A DNA stretch of 64,000 nt from Theobroma cacao (taxonomy: Eukaryota > Streptophyta > Magnoliopsida > Malvales > Malvaceae), in NCBI RefSeq assembly GCF_000208745.1, contig NC_030853.1, positions 20,526,058 through 20,590,057 of the forward strand, given 5' to 3'. Made by a program: the position numbers and the translations under genes. Positions within the stretch are counted from its first letter, which is position 1. Each line of letters begins with the position of its first letter. Under the pieces are notes generated by a model. The model had not been told where the DNA came from. It ran no database searches and saw only the letters and a list, made by a program, of their open reading frames with translations. This document shows positions 25,040-35,243 of this stretch, one piece after another.

Positions 25040-26404
25040 TCATTCCTCCTCAGATTCTGACTCCGCACTCTGGAGCCAATCAATAAAAGGCTTCGCATTC
25101 TTCCATATCTGAGAGTCTTTGTTCTCCCCCTTTAGACCTGCTTGATACCATTGTAGCATGCACTCCTCCTCCAACAGATCAGCATCATACAGTGCTTTCA
25201 AAACTAAAGCAACTTCCTTCAACGCACTTAAGCTGACCTTTCCACAAAAGAACTCTACCGCTTTAAGTAGAAGATGCTGTGATCCCTCATCTTGAGCAAC
25301 AGCAGCAGCAAGGTAGTTTTTCCTCTTAACCACCTCCTTCGCCAAACCTTTCTCAATTCCATCAAAGAGTGCCTCCAACAAAGCATTAATCTTTTCCTGA
25401 CCAGAACCAGAAAGAGATCCCAAAAGGGATTTCAATTGATTTGCTGAAACACCTTTCTTCAAACTTGCTTTCAACTCCTCAACAAGGGTCTCATGAAGGT
25501 TTGAGTTGCCTTTCTCAGCCTTGTGGTTGTCTTTCCGTGGTGAAGACATACCATTTAAATTGTTGCTTGCCTTAGTAGTCACCTTTGCCTTCTTCTCTGA
25601 TTCATTTGTAGACAACATGACCATATCAGCCGTCACAGCACTCAGTTGCTCTTGGATACGCTGCCGAGCTGCCTCCAGTGATGTATCTGTTTGCCACTGG
25701 ACATCATCAGCATCCTCCTCCTCATCAACCTCTTCCTTTTCATCCACTTGACTGTGAGATGGTGAAATGTGATCATCATCAGAGCCACCAGCTTTCTTCT
25801 TTGTAGAGACAGCTTTAGTGGTACCTTCCTTAGAAGAGGACCCTTTCTTCTTTCCCTCTTTCTTCAATTTTTTCTGCTCCTCATCTGCAGCCTCACCTTC
25901 CTTAAGTCGCTCCTTTTCAGCCCTCCTCAATGCCTTCTTGTCTTTTGATCCCTTCTTTTGTTCAGGTGGGTTTTTCAAGATGAAAGTTGTCAACTTATCT
26001 CTCATATCGACATCTGAAACAAAACCACATGCAGCACATTTCAATTGGATCATCTGATTCTTAGTTATCAATATCTCAGTCTCAGGGTTTCCACAGCCAT
26101 AACACTGCACATATTTCTTGATGAAGTTCTCAAGAAGGCCAGCAAGCTTAGCAGTATCATGGGATCCATTAACAAGAGAAGTCCCAGTTTTTTCATCAAA
26201 TTTAGACTGAGCACCAAGCTCACAACCAAAATACTTGGTTGTGTAAGAGGCCGGCCTTGCCAATGCCTTTGCAATGTCAACCATGTTGACTACATTTGTT
26301 TTGATGCCATTTCCTCGGCCCTCAATCTTGGTGATCATTTTGGGCATCTTATACCTGTAGAAGGCATCATCGCTATTTCCAGCACCTATGTTCTGCAAAG
26401 CCAT
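25040..26404 (-). CDS. eIF5: Eukaryotic translation initiation factor 5 (eIF5)
   Basis: A 454-residue intronless frame starting [20 protein letters not shown]; the ATG at 26404 is chosen over an in-frame Met four codons upstream because it gives the conserved plant start. eIF5 is the GTPase-activating protein for eIF2 in the 43S pre-initiation complex. Arg17 (in FYRYKMP) corresponds to the catalytic arginine of the yeast protein. A zinc-binding fold follows, with C101-x2-C104 and C123-x2-C126 (YGCGNPETE and CAACGFVSD). Residues about 150-245 are a charged Lys/Glu linker with an acidic run ([16 protein letters not shown]). The C-terminal W2/HEAT domain (about 290-445) contains [12 protein letters not shown] and KPFIDWLQ, followed by an acidic tail ESESEEE that binds eIF2-beta and eIF3. 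Length and lack of coding introns fit plant eIF5 genes. Confidence 0.97.
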   Translation of the reverse strand: MALQNIGAGNSDDAFYRYKMPKMITKIEGRGNGIKTNVVNMVDIAKALARPASYTTKYFGCELGAQSKFDEKTGTSLVNGSHDTAKLAGLLENFIKKYVQCYGCGNPETEILITKNQMIQLKCAACGFVSDVDMRDKLTTFILKNPPEQKKGSKDKKALRRAEKERLKEGEAADEEQKKLKKEGKKKGSSSKEGTTKAVSTKKKAGGSDDDHISPSHSQVDEKEEVDEEEDADDVQWQTDTSLEAARQRIQEQLSAVTADMVMLSTNESEKKAKVTTKASNNLNGMSSPRKDNHKAEKGNSNLHETLVEELKASLKKGVSANQLKSLLGSLSGSGQEKINALLEALFDGIEKGLAKEVVKRKNYLAAAVAQDEGSQHLLLKAVEFFCGKVSLSALKEVALVLKALYDADLLEEECMLQWYQAGLKGENKDSQIWKNAKPFIDWLQSAESESEEE

Positions 26405-27735
26405 CTTGAAAAGCAATTCAAAACAAAATATCTTAATGTCACAGGCAGCAAATGCTAGAACTCAAAGTGTTCGCAGCAGTAAAGTCTTCAAAAATTTTGC
26501 AAGGTATGAGAGCAGACTGATCTTCTGCAATCACGAAAGGTTGCAACCAGCTGCAACCATGAAAATCTGGGTGTTCTTGGAATGGTCCAAGATGCATACA
26601 GCCAAATTTGTCTGACAAAGGTCTGATCTTTTTTCTAACTGAAGGACAATACTCTCCAAGCAACCCAATTGATCCCAAATAGGGAATGGCCTGTATGGAC
26701 ATAAAAGAAACTTCGAACGTTGACACACTTCAACTTGAAACTCTGCTGACTGCAGCAGCACCTGGAAGCTTCCTCAACAAACAACATCAACATAAGTCCA
26801 GACAACATAGGTATAAGCATAATTCATAATAAAAATTCATGTTGAATTTGAAAAGGCATAAGGAAGCTGCTTAATGATATTAGAGACAGGAACATGCTCA
26901 CTAAAAACTTAAAAATAATTATTATACAAAGAAAACATAATTCATTCCAACACTCAAATAAAAAATGCTAGTTATCAATTGGAACTTCCAAAATTAATGT
27001 GTTAACTAATAATATATTAATCATCTATAGAATAGAAGCATAATTTCATATCACTTACACTGCTAAATCTTAGTTACAATAATTTTTATAAGAAAAATTC
27101 AAAGTAAAAGTTTATAAAGATTTTACGTGCAATTGAATCATTGGCTAAAAATATGATTACATTTTATGACAAAAAAAAAGAATACTTTTGAATTTTTTTC
27201 TTTGAAAATTTTCATTACTGCTTACCAATATACGATGTCACTAAGTTGGTTTTACATCTAAATCAGTTTTTAAATTTTCAAATGAACTAGCTATTTATTC
27301 AATTTCAATTTCTTTTTCCGATTCCAACCTTTTTTACTGACTTTCCTTATAAAATTATTTAAACAATATAACCATCTCCGTTCTTTAATATTTAAGAACA
27401 TGAGAAATAAATCAACCAAAAAAACAAATAGATCTCAAAGAAAAAGACGACAAAGATTCAACCAGAAGTCAGTTTTTATTGAACTCAATTCATCCATTCT
27501 TTCCTACAATAAATCCCGATTAAAAAGATCAAAGGTATCAAACCAATAAACAGATTAAAATATAGAGAAAAACAAACGAAAAAGATCGTCGAAAAAAATC
27601 AAAAGCTTTCAGATTCTTTACCTGAAATCGAAGGATAAATAAAAATAGAAATTTCTCTTTTCTTTTTCCCTTTAAAGTAAGAGAAATAAATAAGCGAGGG
27701 TAGGGTTTTGGGGGAACTTGGTTTTCCTTTGGATG
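26405..27735 (-). promoter_or_regulatory. eIF5 leader: short first exon and ~1.2-kb leader intron
   Basis: On the minus strand a consensus donor 'ttcag|gtaaag' lies at 27622/27621, and an acceptor-like 'gcttttcaag' directly precedes the start codon. The first exon would run from about 27735 to 27622 and the intron from 27621 to about 26405. Long leader introns are common in plant translation-factor genes. The precise acceptor is uncertain because other AG sites lie close by. Confidence 0.5.
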
Positions 27736-27757
27736 CTTGGTTTTGAGCTTGAGGTTG

Positions 27758-27765
27758 TTTATATA
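27758..27765 (-). promoter_or_regulatory. TATA box of the eIF5 gene
   Basis: TATATAAA on the minus strand, about 140 bases upstream of the proposed leader-intron donor. It predicts a transcription start near 27735. Confidence 0.55.
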
Positions 27766-27799
27766 GGGGTTGGAGATGAGGCCAGGAATTTTGCTTGCG

Positions 27800-29500
27800 T
27801 AAAGCAGGGACCACATTAGGTTCCATGCTTTTGCATAGTGTTTCGACGTGGATCTCCTTTTGATTTGTCGACTTTAAATTTAAAATCAAATAAAAGCAAA
27901 GAAAATCGCCAACGCTGAAAATGAAATAAATACCTTTATTTCCCAAAAAGCCCTTCCCATTTTCTTTTGTTTCTTTTACAGGGGATAATAATAAAATTAA
28001 ATTACTAATATATGTGTAAACCAAATAAGCAAAAAATGAAGAATCACACGAAATTAAGGATATCCATTTTTTTTTTCTCAATTAGGTTCATGCTCTAAAA
28101 AAAAAGTTAATTAGGTTCATGACTCTATGCATTTTGGGGTTTAAATGCTAGTAGATGAGAGGTGATTGGATGTTTTAGTAACAATAATTAAAAATTGCAG
28201 AAACAAGTGCATTCACCCTTTTTAATTGATGGCATGCGGTTTTAATTAATTTTATAATATTTTATTTTCCATGCGTATATCAATGCAATGGGGATTCATA
28301 AATCTTATTTGTTTAAATTTTATAAATATTTTTTGATATAAAAAAATAAAACATTTAAACTTATCTTATTAAAAAGAAAATACATACACTATTATTAAAA
28401 TCAAATATTGCACGTACCAAAATATTTTCTTTCTTTCTTTCTTTCTTTCTTTGTTACCCAAGAATTACTGATATAAGATCGAAGTTGTGATATCTTGACT
28501 TAGGATCTTGAATAAGGAGAGCAAGATGGGCGCCTATTCTATTAAAGTTCACCCCCCACCTACCCCAATTGAGGCAAAAGCCTGTTACGTTAGGTTGGGC
28601 TTCTTTTCTAAAGAGAAATTTGGGTTGGCCGTGGATATGTTTCGCTTCAATTTATTAACAAAAGTACAATTCATGTCCCACAAAATTAGTTTATTTTTTT
28701 TTATTTTTCTTCTAAAATCTATCCCTTTTTCAAAAATTAAAAATTCATTCAATCAAAAATAAATTAAGATTGGATACTGATTTGGTATTCATATATTCCT
28801 TTATTGCGTTCTTTTACTGTATTTTAATTTCTTTGCATTTCCATTTTCTATCAAAATATGTATGTATATAACTATGCGTTTTTTATTTTAAATACCGTAT
28901 GACTATTAATTTATTGCTTCTTCAATGAATACAATCTCTGATATATGCATGTATACCTGTTTGTAATGTTAAATACCGTATGATTAATTCTTTTACATGA
29001 AACCAACTCTATTTTTTCCTTAATGTAATATTCCCTGCTCTTGCCTTGTAATTTTAAGTTAGTGCCTTTATAAAAATTAAGGCTTTGCCAATTTTTTACG
29101 TGGTTTTCAACTTTTCTTCGTTGGCGTAATTATGGACACTTCCAATTTCTTGTTTTCTTTCAACTTTCATGTTTTGTTAGCTAGCATAACTAGATGTCCA
29201 CGTAGTGGATACTATTAACCTTTAATGATTTTTTACTTTAATAGAAAATTTGGATTAATTTATTTTTTAACATTTAAAATTTAATATTGATTGTTTAATC
29301 GAATTTTCAATTTTTTAAATCAATTTTCTTTAGTCGAAGAAAAAGAAGATCCGAATCAGATACCTTCAAGATCTCCTTCTTGTAGGGTCTTTCTTTATTT
29401 TCGTATGGGTCCAGGTTTATTTAAAAATAAATAATCCCTAGATATATTTCAATATCTATACTATATATACTAAGTTTGATTGAAATTTATATCAACAATC
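27800..29500. other. Intergenic, AT-rich
   Basis: Upstream flank of eIF5, then AT-rich sequence without a supported gene. A (ttct)n microsatellite lies at about 28427-28452. The open frame at 28508-28762 has no family features. Confidence 0.4.
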
Positions 29501-29505
29501 AATAG

Positions 29506-29965
29506 TGTTGGGAAATTGCGGAATTGTCTCTAAAGAATTGCTCAAGATCTAACTTAATCAATAGAAGAAAGAAAGAAAGAAAGAAATCAAGCACACCCAC
29601 AAGAACACAAGAATTTACGTGGTTCGGTCTTTTGATGACCTATGTCCACGGGCACAGCAACAGAGAAAAATCCACTAAGAGAAAAATCAAGAGATTACAA
29701 GAACAGTCTCAAACTCATAACCCTTATCCCACGTACACCTAAATCACTCTCTCTAATTTTAGGTGATCATTATTCTTTAACCCATAGGGTCCTTTTATAG
29801 TGCCAAATACAATAACCTTATCCTAATATAATTAGGAATCTTATCCTAATAGAATTAGAAATTGTTATTCTAATCTAACTAGATTTAAAGACTATTTATA
29901 AGGTATACTAATTTAATTAGAATTAAACAATCCTAATTAAATCACAATTCAAGACTATCCTAACA
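29506..29965 (-). repeat. 3' LTR of the copia element
   Basis: 460 bases, TG...CA bounded, matching the LTR at 33012-33469. Contains an (aaag)n run near 29565-29587 and repeated 'cctaatataattagga' motifs. Confidence 0.95.
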
Positions 29966-29980
29966 AATCTCCACCTTAGG
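29966..29980 (-). promoter_or_regulatory. Polypurine tract of the copia element
   Basis: On the minus strand the purine-rich 'aaggtggagatt' directly precedes the 3' LTR, where plus-strand DNA synthesis is primed in this class of element. Confidence 0.75.
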
Positions 29981-30046
29981 CTTGAATTCACCAAGCTCCA
30001 CCTTACGAACCAATCTCTGTCGACACCGCCACTGCCCCAATGGGCC

Positions 30047-32965
30047 TCAAGCACTACGAACACCGATCAAGTCCAAGCAATGCTTGAACTTTATCCCAGA
30101 AACTGACTTAGTTAGCATATCTGCCGGATTTTCATCTGTAGCTATTTTCTTTACTACAATCTCACCTTTAGAAATAATCTCTCGAACGAAGTTACACTTG
30201 ACTTGGATGTGTTTGGTTCTCTCATGAAACATCTGATTTTTAGTCAAATGTATAGCACTTTGACTATCACAAAACACAACTGTTTGTGTTTGTTCAAAAC
30301 CAAGATCACTAACCAAGCCTTTAAGCCACAAAGCCTCCTTCACTGCCTCGGTCACAGCCATATATTCAGCTTCAGTTGTAGACAAAGCAAAGGTTGATTG
30401 AAGAACTGCTTTCCAACTGATTGCAGATCCTGAGAGAGTGAACACATACCCCGTTTGAGATCTTCTACTATCTAGATCACCAGCAAAATCTGATTTGGAG
30501 AAGCCAACCACATTACGACTAATGTTTGCACCTCCTTCACACACTAAGCCAACTTCAATAGTAACTTTAGGTGTTTTCACAAGCTCCCATGTTTGATCCC
30601 AGTGTAGAGACTCAATCTTCTTAGAAGACTCGACATATATAATTTTCTCATGATAAAAGTAAGGCTCTTCAATCTCTACTTCCACAAATAAAACATAAGA
30701 ATCAAAATCACCATCAATACAAGTAATGCTTCGTTGAGATACCAATTCTTGTACCTCTTGCAATTCTTTCTGGATTTCACTATCATCTCGCACTGTCACA
30801 AGAGCATTGATTTCAAGCTCCACCTGCTTGCCAACTTCTTGGTCTGATGTGTTTGCAATTCTAGACTTTATCCCACAAAGTAATGCAGACTTGTCAAAGG
30901 TAACATCCCGACTCACCATAAACTTGGGGAACTTACAATCAGTACACCACAACCAATAACCCTTCACCCCATATGCATAGCCTAGGAATATGCACTCTGT
31001 CGCCCTCAACTCAAGTTTACCATCACTCACATGAACATGAACAGGACAACCAAATACTCTCAATATAAAATAATCAGCAGGCTTACCAGACCAAACTTCC
31101 TTGGGAGTCTTAAATTCAATTGCAGTTGATGGAGACCGATTTACCAAGTAACAAGCCTTGTTGATAGCTTCTGTCCAAAATACTTTGGTTAGGCCAACAT
31201 TTGAGAACACGTATTTTGCTCTCTCCAAAAGTGTTTTCTTCATCAATTCTACAATATCGTTTTGATATGGTGTTTTGTCGACAGTGCGATGTCTAACGAT
31301 TTTCTCATTCTTGTAGAATAGACCAAACTCACCTTTGCAAAATTTCAAACCTTTGTTTGTTCGAAAGCTCTCGATCCTTTTCTTAGTCTGCTTCTCGATC
31401 AATACCTTCCAATGCAAAAAGGTGGTTAACACTTCACTCATAGCCTTTAGAAGATACGTCCACACCTTTCTTGAAAAATCATCAATAAAGATCCACATGT
31501 ATAATGATCCACCTTTTGATACCACCGGAGAAGGATCCCACAAATCTAAATAGATGTAGTTTACTGTACCCCTGGTTTGATGAGTTTTAGTGCTAAATTT
31601 CACTCTATGTTGCTCACAGAAATCTAGCTTTCCACTCTTTTGACCACACAGCAAACTATGCTTACTTAGTTTTCTAATCCCTCTCTCGCTCATATGACCA
31701 AATCTCATATTCCATAAACGTGTTACATCATCTTCAGGATCATTAGATGAGACCACAGAAACAGTTTCAATGACCGTGTTTCCCACTAGACAATAAAGGT
31801 CACCGGATAACTTGCCCTTCATGATAGTTAAGGCTCCTTTAGATACATTCAAGACACCATCTTGGCCACTATATTTGTAGCCCTTCTTATCTAACAAACT
31901 CAAGGATATTAAATTCTTTTTCATGTCAGGGACATGTTTTACCTCAAGTGTTCTTACCATACCATCAAACATCTTGATTCTAATTGTGCCAATTCCAACA
32001 ACTGAGAGAGAGAAATCATCTCCTAATTGTACAGTGCCCATATTAACAGATTGATAAGTTGTAAACCAATCACGCCTAGGACATATATGAAAGCAACAAG
32101 CCGAATCCAAGATCCATGTATCCATCAGGTTACAATTAGTAATTGCAAGAACATTATCAGTTTCCTCAAAAGTATCAAAGTCATCTCCAACCACGTTTGC
32201 AGTATTCTCAGACTTATTAAACTTTTCATCATCCTTGAATTTGATACAGTCTTGACGAAAATGCCCTTTCTGACCATAATTCCAGCAAGTTTTCCCTTTT
32301 GCTCTAGATTTACCTTTTCTGTCTAAGCCTTTCTCTTTACCTCTACCTCTATTTACAACCAAACCTTCTGCTTGATTTTCATTCCGAATACCACCAACTT
32401 TCTTCTTTAATTCCTTGGAATTTAAAGATGCCCTTACATCCTCGAAAGTGAGAGTGTCTCGGCCGTAAAGCATAGTATCCACGAAATTTTCATACGATGG
32501 AGGCAAAGAACATAAAAGAATTAGGGCTAGGTCCTCATCCTCAATTTTAACATCGATATTCTTTAAATCAAGAATAACTCTATTAAATTCATCAATGTGG
32601 GTATTAACGGACGTACCTTCACTCATCTTGAGAGTATACAATCGTTGCTTCATATAAAGCCGATTCGTCAGGGACTTGGTCATATAAATACTTTCGAGTT
32701 TAAACCACACTGCAGCAGCAGATTCTTCATCCGTGACTTCTCTTAGCACCTCATCAGACAAAGCAAGGAGAATAGCACTATGTGCTTTTTCCATAAGGTC
32801 ATCTTTCTCACCATCAGATAAATTCGAGGGAAGATGCTCTTTTCCCTTCAGTGCCTTCAACAGTCCTTGTTGCACTAGCAATGCGCGCATCTTAACACGC
32901 CACAGGCTGAAATCGTTTCTTCCATTAAACTTTTCAATCTCATACTTGGTCGACGAAGTTGCCAT
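30047..32965 (-). pseudogene. Copia Gag-Pol polyprotein with the reverse transcriptase deleted
   Basis: One frame of 972 residues from [18 protein letters not shown] (ATG at 32965; the open frame upstream is leader and LTR). Order: Gag with a zinc knuckle C-x2-G-x3-GHF-x4-C in which the second Cys is replaced ([14 protein letters not shown]); protease with WILDSA where DSG is usual; integrase with the GHMSERG zinc region, whose second Cys pair is damaged ([10 protein letters not shown]); an integrase core with Asp in YLDLW, Asp in FIDDFSRK and Glu in DIVELMKKT. After [12 protein letters not shown], where the reverse transcriptase should begin, the frame jumps to a segment just before RNase H, which is complete ([26 protein letters not shown]). 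The YVDD-bearing domain is absent, yet the frame stays open across the junction near 30570. It cannot move by itself. Confidence 0.93.
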
Positions 32966-32996
32966 AGCGAGATTCAGATTGATCCAAGACCTTGAA

Positions 32997-33008
32997 GCTC
33001 TGATACCA
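32997..33008 (-). promoter_or_regulatory. Primer-binding site of the copia element (initiator tRNA-Met)
   Basis: TGGTATCAGAGC on the minus strand, three bases inside the 5' LTR, complementary to the 3' end of plant initiator methionine tRNA. This is the usual copia primer site and fixes the orientation. Confidence 0.93.
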
Positions 33009-33011
33009 GTT

Positions 33012-33469
33012 TGTTGGGAAATTGCGAAATTATCTCTAAAGAATTGCCCAAGATCTAACCCAATCAATAGAATAAAGAAAGAAAGAAATCAAGCACACCC
33101 ACAAGAACACAAGAATTTACGTGGTTCGGTCTTTTGATGACCTACGTCCACGGGCACAACAACAGAGAAAAATTCACTAAGAGAAAAATCAGGAGATTAC
33201 AAGAAACAGTCTCAAACTCATAACCCTTATCCCACGTACACCTAAATCACTCTCTCTAAATCTAGGTGATGATTATTCTTTAACCCATAGGGTCCTTTTA
33301 TAGTGCCAAATCCAATAACCTTATCCTAATATAATTAGGAATCTTATCCTAATATAATTAGGAATTGTTATTCTAGTTTAACTAGATTTAAAGACTATTT
33401 TATAAGGTATACTAATTTAATTAGAATTAAACAATCCTAATTAAATCACAATTCAACACTATCCTAACA
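33012..33469 (-). repeat. 5' LTR of the copia element
   Basis: 458 bases, same ends as the 3' LTR, followed on the + strand by the AATAG target duplication. It contains the promoter region of the element. Confidence 0.95.
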
Positions 33470-33621
33470 AATAGAGGTAGTGGCTTTCTAACTTTTGTCG
33501 ACGTTTCATTTTATTCGGGATATTTTGTTAAAAAATATTTAAAAAAATGGTACTTTTGGAATATGGTCGGAAGGAAGAGACTAAAAAAAGGAGGTAGAGA
33601 GAAAAAGAGGGATAAAAAAAT

Positions 33622-34335
33622 TAGAGATGTCAATGGATACCTTATTAGGGTACCCGTTGGTATCCGACTTGGTTATACTGATTTAGGATACCCAATAAAC
33701 GGATTGGAAACGGGTTCGGGTAGTGATTTTACTACCCGAATCGAATTCAGATTGAGTTCGAGTATCGCACTTTGGATACCCGTTTATAATAGTTGAATAA
33801 AATTGCTGCATCATAACTCTAACCCAATCCATGCAAGAAAGCACTCACTGTCTCCACTATCTGGACAAGCAATTTCCTTTGTTGTATATTGACAAAATAA
33901 TATATTTAAAATATAGTTAGTTAAATAACTAATGTAATTATATGAATAAATATAAATAAAAAATTATTAGATTACTAACTATGTTTAAATAATATGAATA
34001 TCATATCATATTATAAAAGAATATAATTATATTTTTATTTTTATTAATTTAATTAGTAGTTAATTTTATGAAATACGTAAAGAAATATTATTATATATGT
34101 ATACGAGTTCGAGTAATTGGATACCCATAACAAAAATTTAATAATTTTTTAATCTAATCTGGTTTTTAAACGAGTTAGGGTAATTACAAGATAGTGAAAA
34201 TGTAATAGGGTTAGGGTTAGGGTAATAACTTTTAAAATTATTCGGATAATTAATAGGGTTAGGGTAGTTGATTTTTTATAGGGTTAGGGTTCGGTATCTC
34301 AAAATTATAAGGTACCCGACCCATTGACATCCTTA
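33622..34335. mobile_element. hAT-like non-autonomous element, 714 bp
   Basis: The left end tagagatgtcaatggata and the complement of the right end taaggatgtcaatgggt are inverted repeats of the common plant hAT type. The flanks aaaaaaat (33614-33621) and caaaaaat (34336-34343) form an 8-base target duplication with one mismatch. Inside are repeated 'ggtacccg' and 'gggttaggg' phrases but no transposase. Confidence 0.75.
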
Positions 34336-34481
34336 CAAAAAATGAGAAGAAGTTGCTTTTATTGTTTAGTTTTTATTACGTATTTAATTCAGAATATAAT
34401 AGAATAATTATTTGATGAAAAAAAAAATAAAGCAGGAATGGTTGGTTTATGGAATGAAACAAGGTGATAATTGCTATTATG

Positions 34482-35235
34482 TAGATCTAGCAATTCGTGC
34501 TTTCGTGTCATAAATGTGTCAAACATGATTAGACACGAAACACGTTAAGGTTAAATACAAACACGACACGAATATTATTTGTCTTAAATCTGAAACATGT
34601 ACACATACACGTATAAGTTTAATAACCGTGTAATACAACTCTACACGTTTAACACGTTTGTTAAACGCGTCAAAATATGACACAATATGATTAATAATAC
34701 GATTAACACGTTTAACATGATTAAATAAAAATATTTACAATTAAATATAATTTTATTATTTAAATTTAAAATCAATAATTATAAAAACAATTATAGCAAA
34801 ACAAAATAATACATCAAATATAACAAAACAAATTTAAAATTAGGATTTGGGTATGACATAATTACATTATTATCTTTATAAAATTTAAAAATCTTATTAA
34901 CATAATTATTTAAAATTATTTAAATAAGGTTAAAACAGTTTTTGATTATTAATTTTTAAAAAGTTGATAAATGTGTCATGTATCTACATTTAAACATAAT
35001 AACACGATTAAACATGTTTATACGTTTAAACACGATTAACACAATTAATTAAACGTATTTAAAAGTATTTAAACGTGTTACTTGTATATGACACATTAAG
35101 ATACAAAAATTTTCATATCTTAAACGTATCAAACATGATTATATACGAAATACGTTAAGGTTAAAATCCAAACCTGCTTAACCTCGTATCTTCCCATGTC
35201 GTGTTAACATGTTGTGATTAAAATAGCCAGGTCTA
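34482..35235. mobile_element. hAT-like non-autonomous element, 754 bp
   Basis: The left end tagatctagcaatt and the complement of the right end tagtagacctggctatt are imperfect inverted repeats; allowing for the target copy, the element ends are TAGATCTAGC and GCCAGGTCTA. Flanks ctattatg (34474-34481) and ctattagg (35236-35243) are an 8-base duplication with one mismatch, which is diagnostic for hAT. Internal sequence is rich in 'aacacgtt' and 'gtttaa' motifs, with no reading frame. Confidence 0.8.
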
Positions 35236-35243
35236 CTATTAGG

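Larger units (their letters stand above)
29506..33469 (-). mobile_element. Ty1/copia LTR retrotransposon, internally deleted (no reverse transcriptase)
   Basis: A 3964-base element on the minus strand, bounded by two LTRs that start TGTTGGG and end CCTAACA (+ strand reading), and by the 5-base target duplication AATAG at 29501-29505 and 33470-33474. Gag comes first on the minus strand, then protease, integrase and RNase H, which is the copia order. By hand I count about 19 substitutions and three small indels between the LTRs (roughly 4%), so the insertion is not very recent. Full-length relatives are usually near 5 kb; the shortfall is explained by loss of the reverse transcriptase. Confidence 0.96.

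Noticed and set aside
25506..26615. Several open frames opposite the eIF5 gene
   Set aside because: They are antisense shadows of the eIF5 coding frame, with Ser/Phe-rich translations mirroring its Lys/Glu codons.
27538..28081. Minus-strand frames over the eIF5 promoter and leader
   Set aside because: Phe/Lys-rich, overlap the TATA box and leader exon, and show no domain.
34200..34290. gggttaggg repeats resembling telomere sequence
   Set aside because: Only a few six-base units inside a hAT-like element; plant telomeres are normally TTTAGGG in long arrays.
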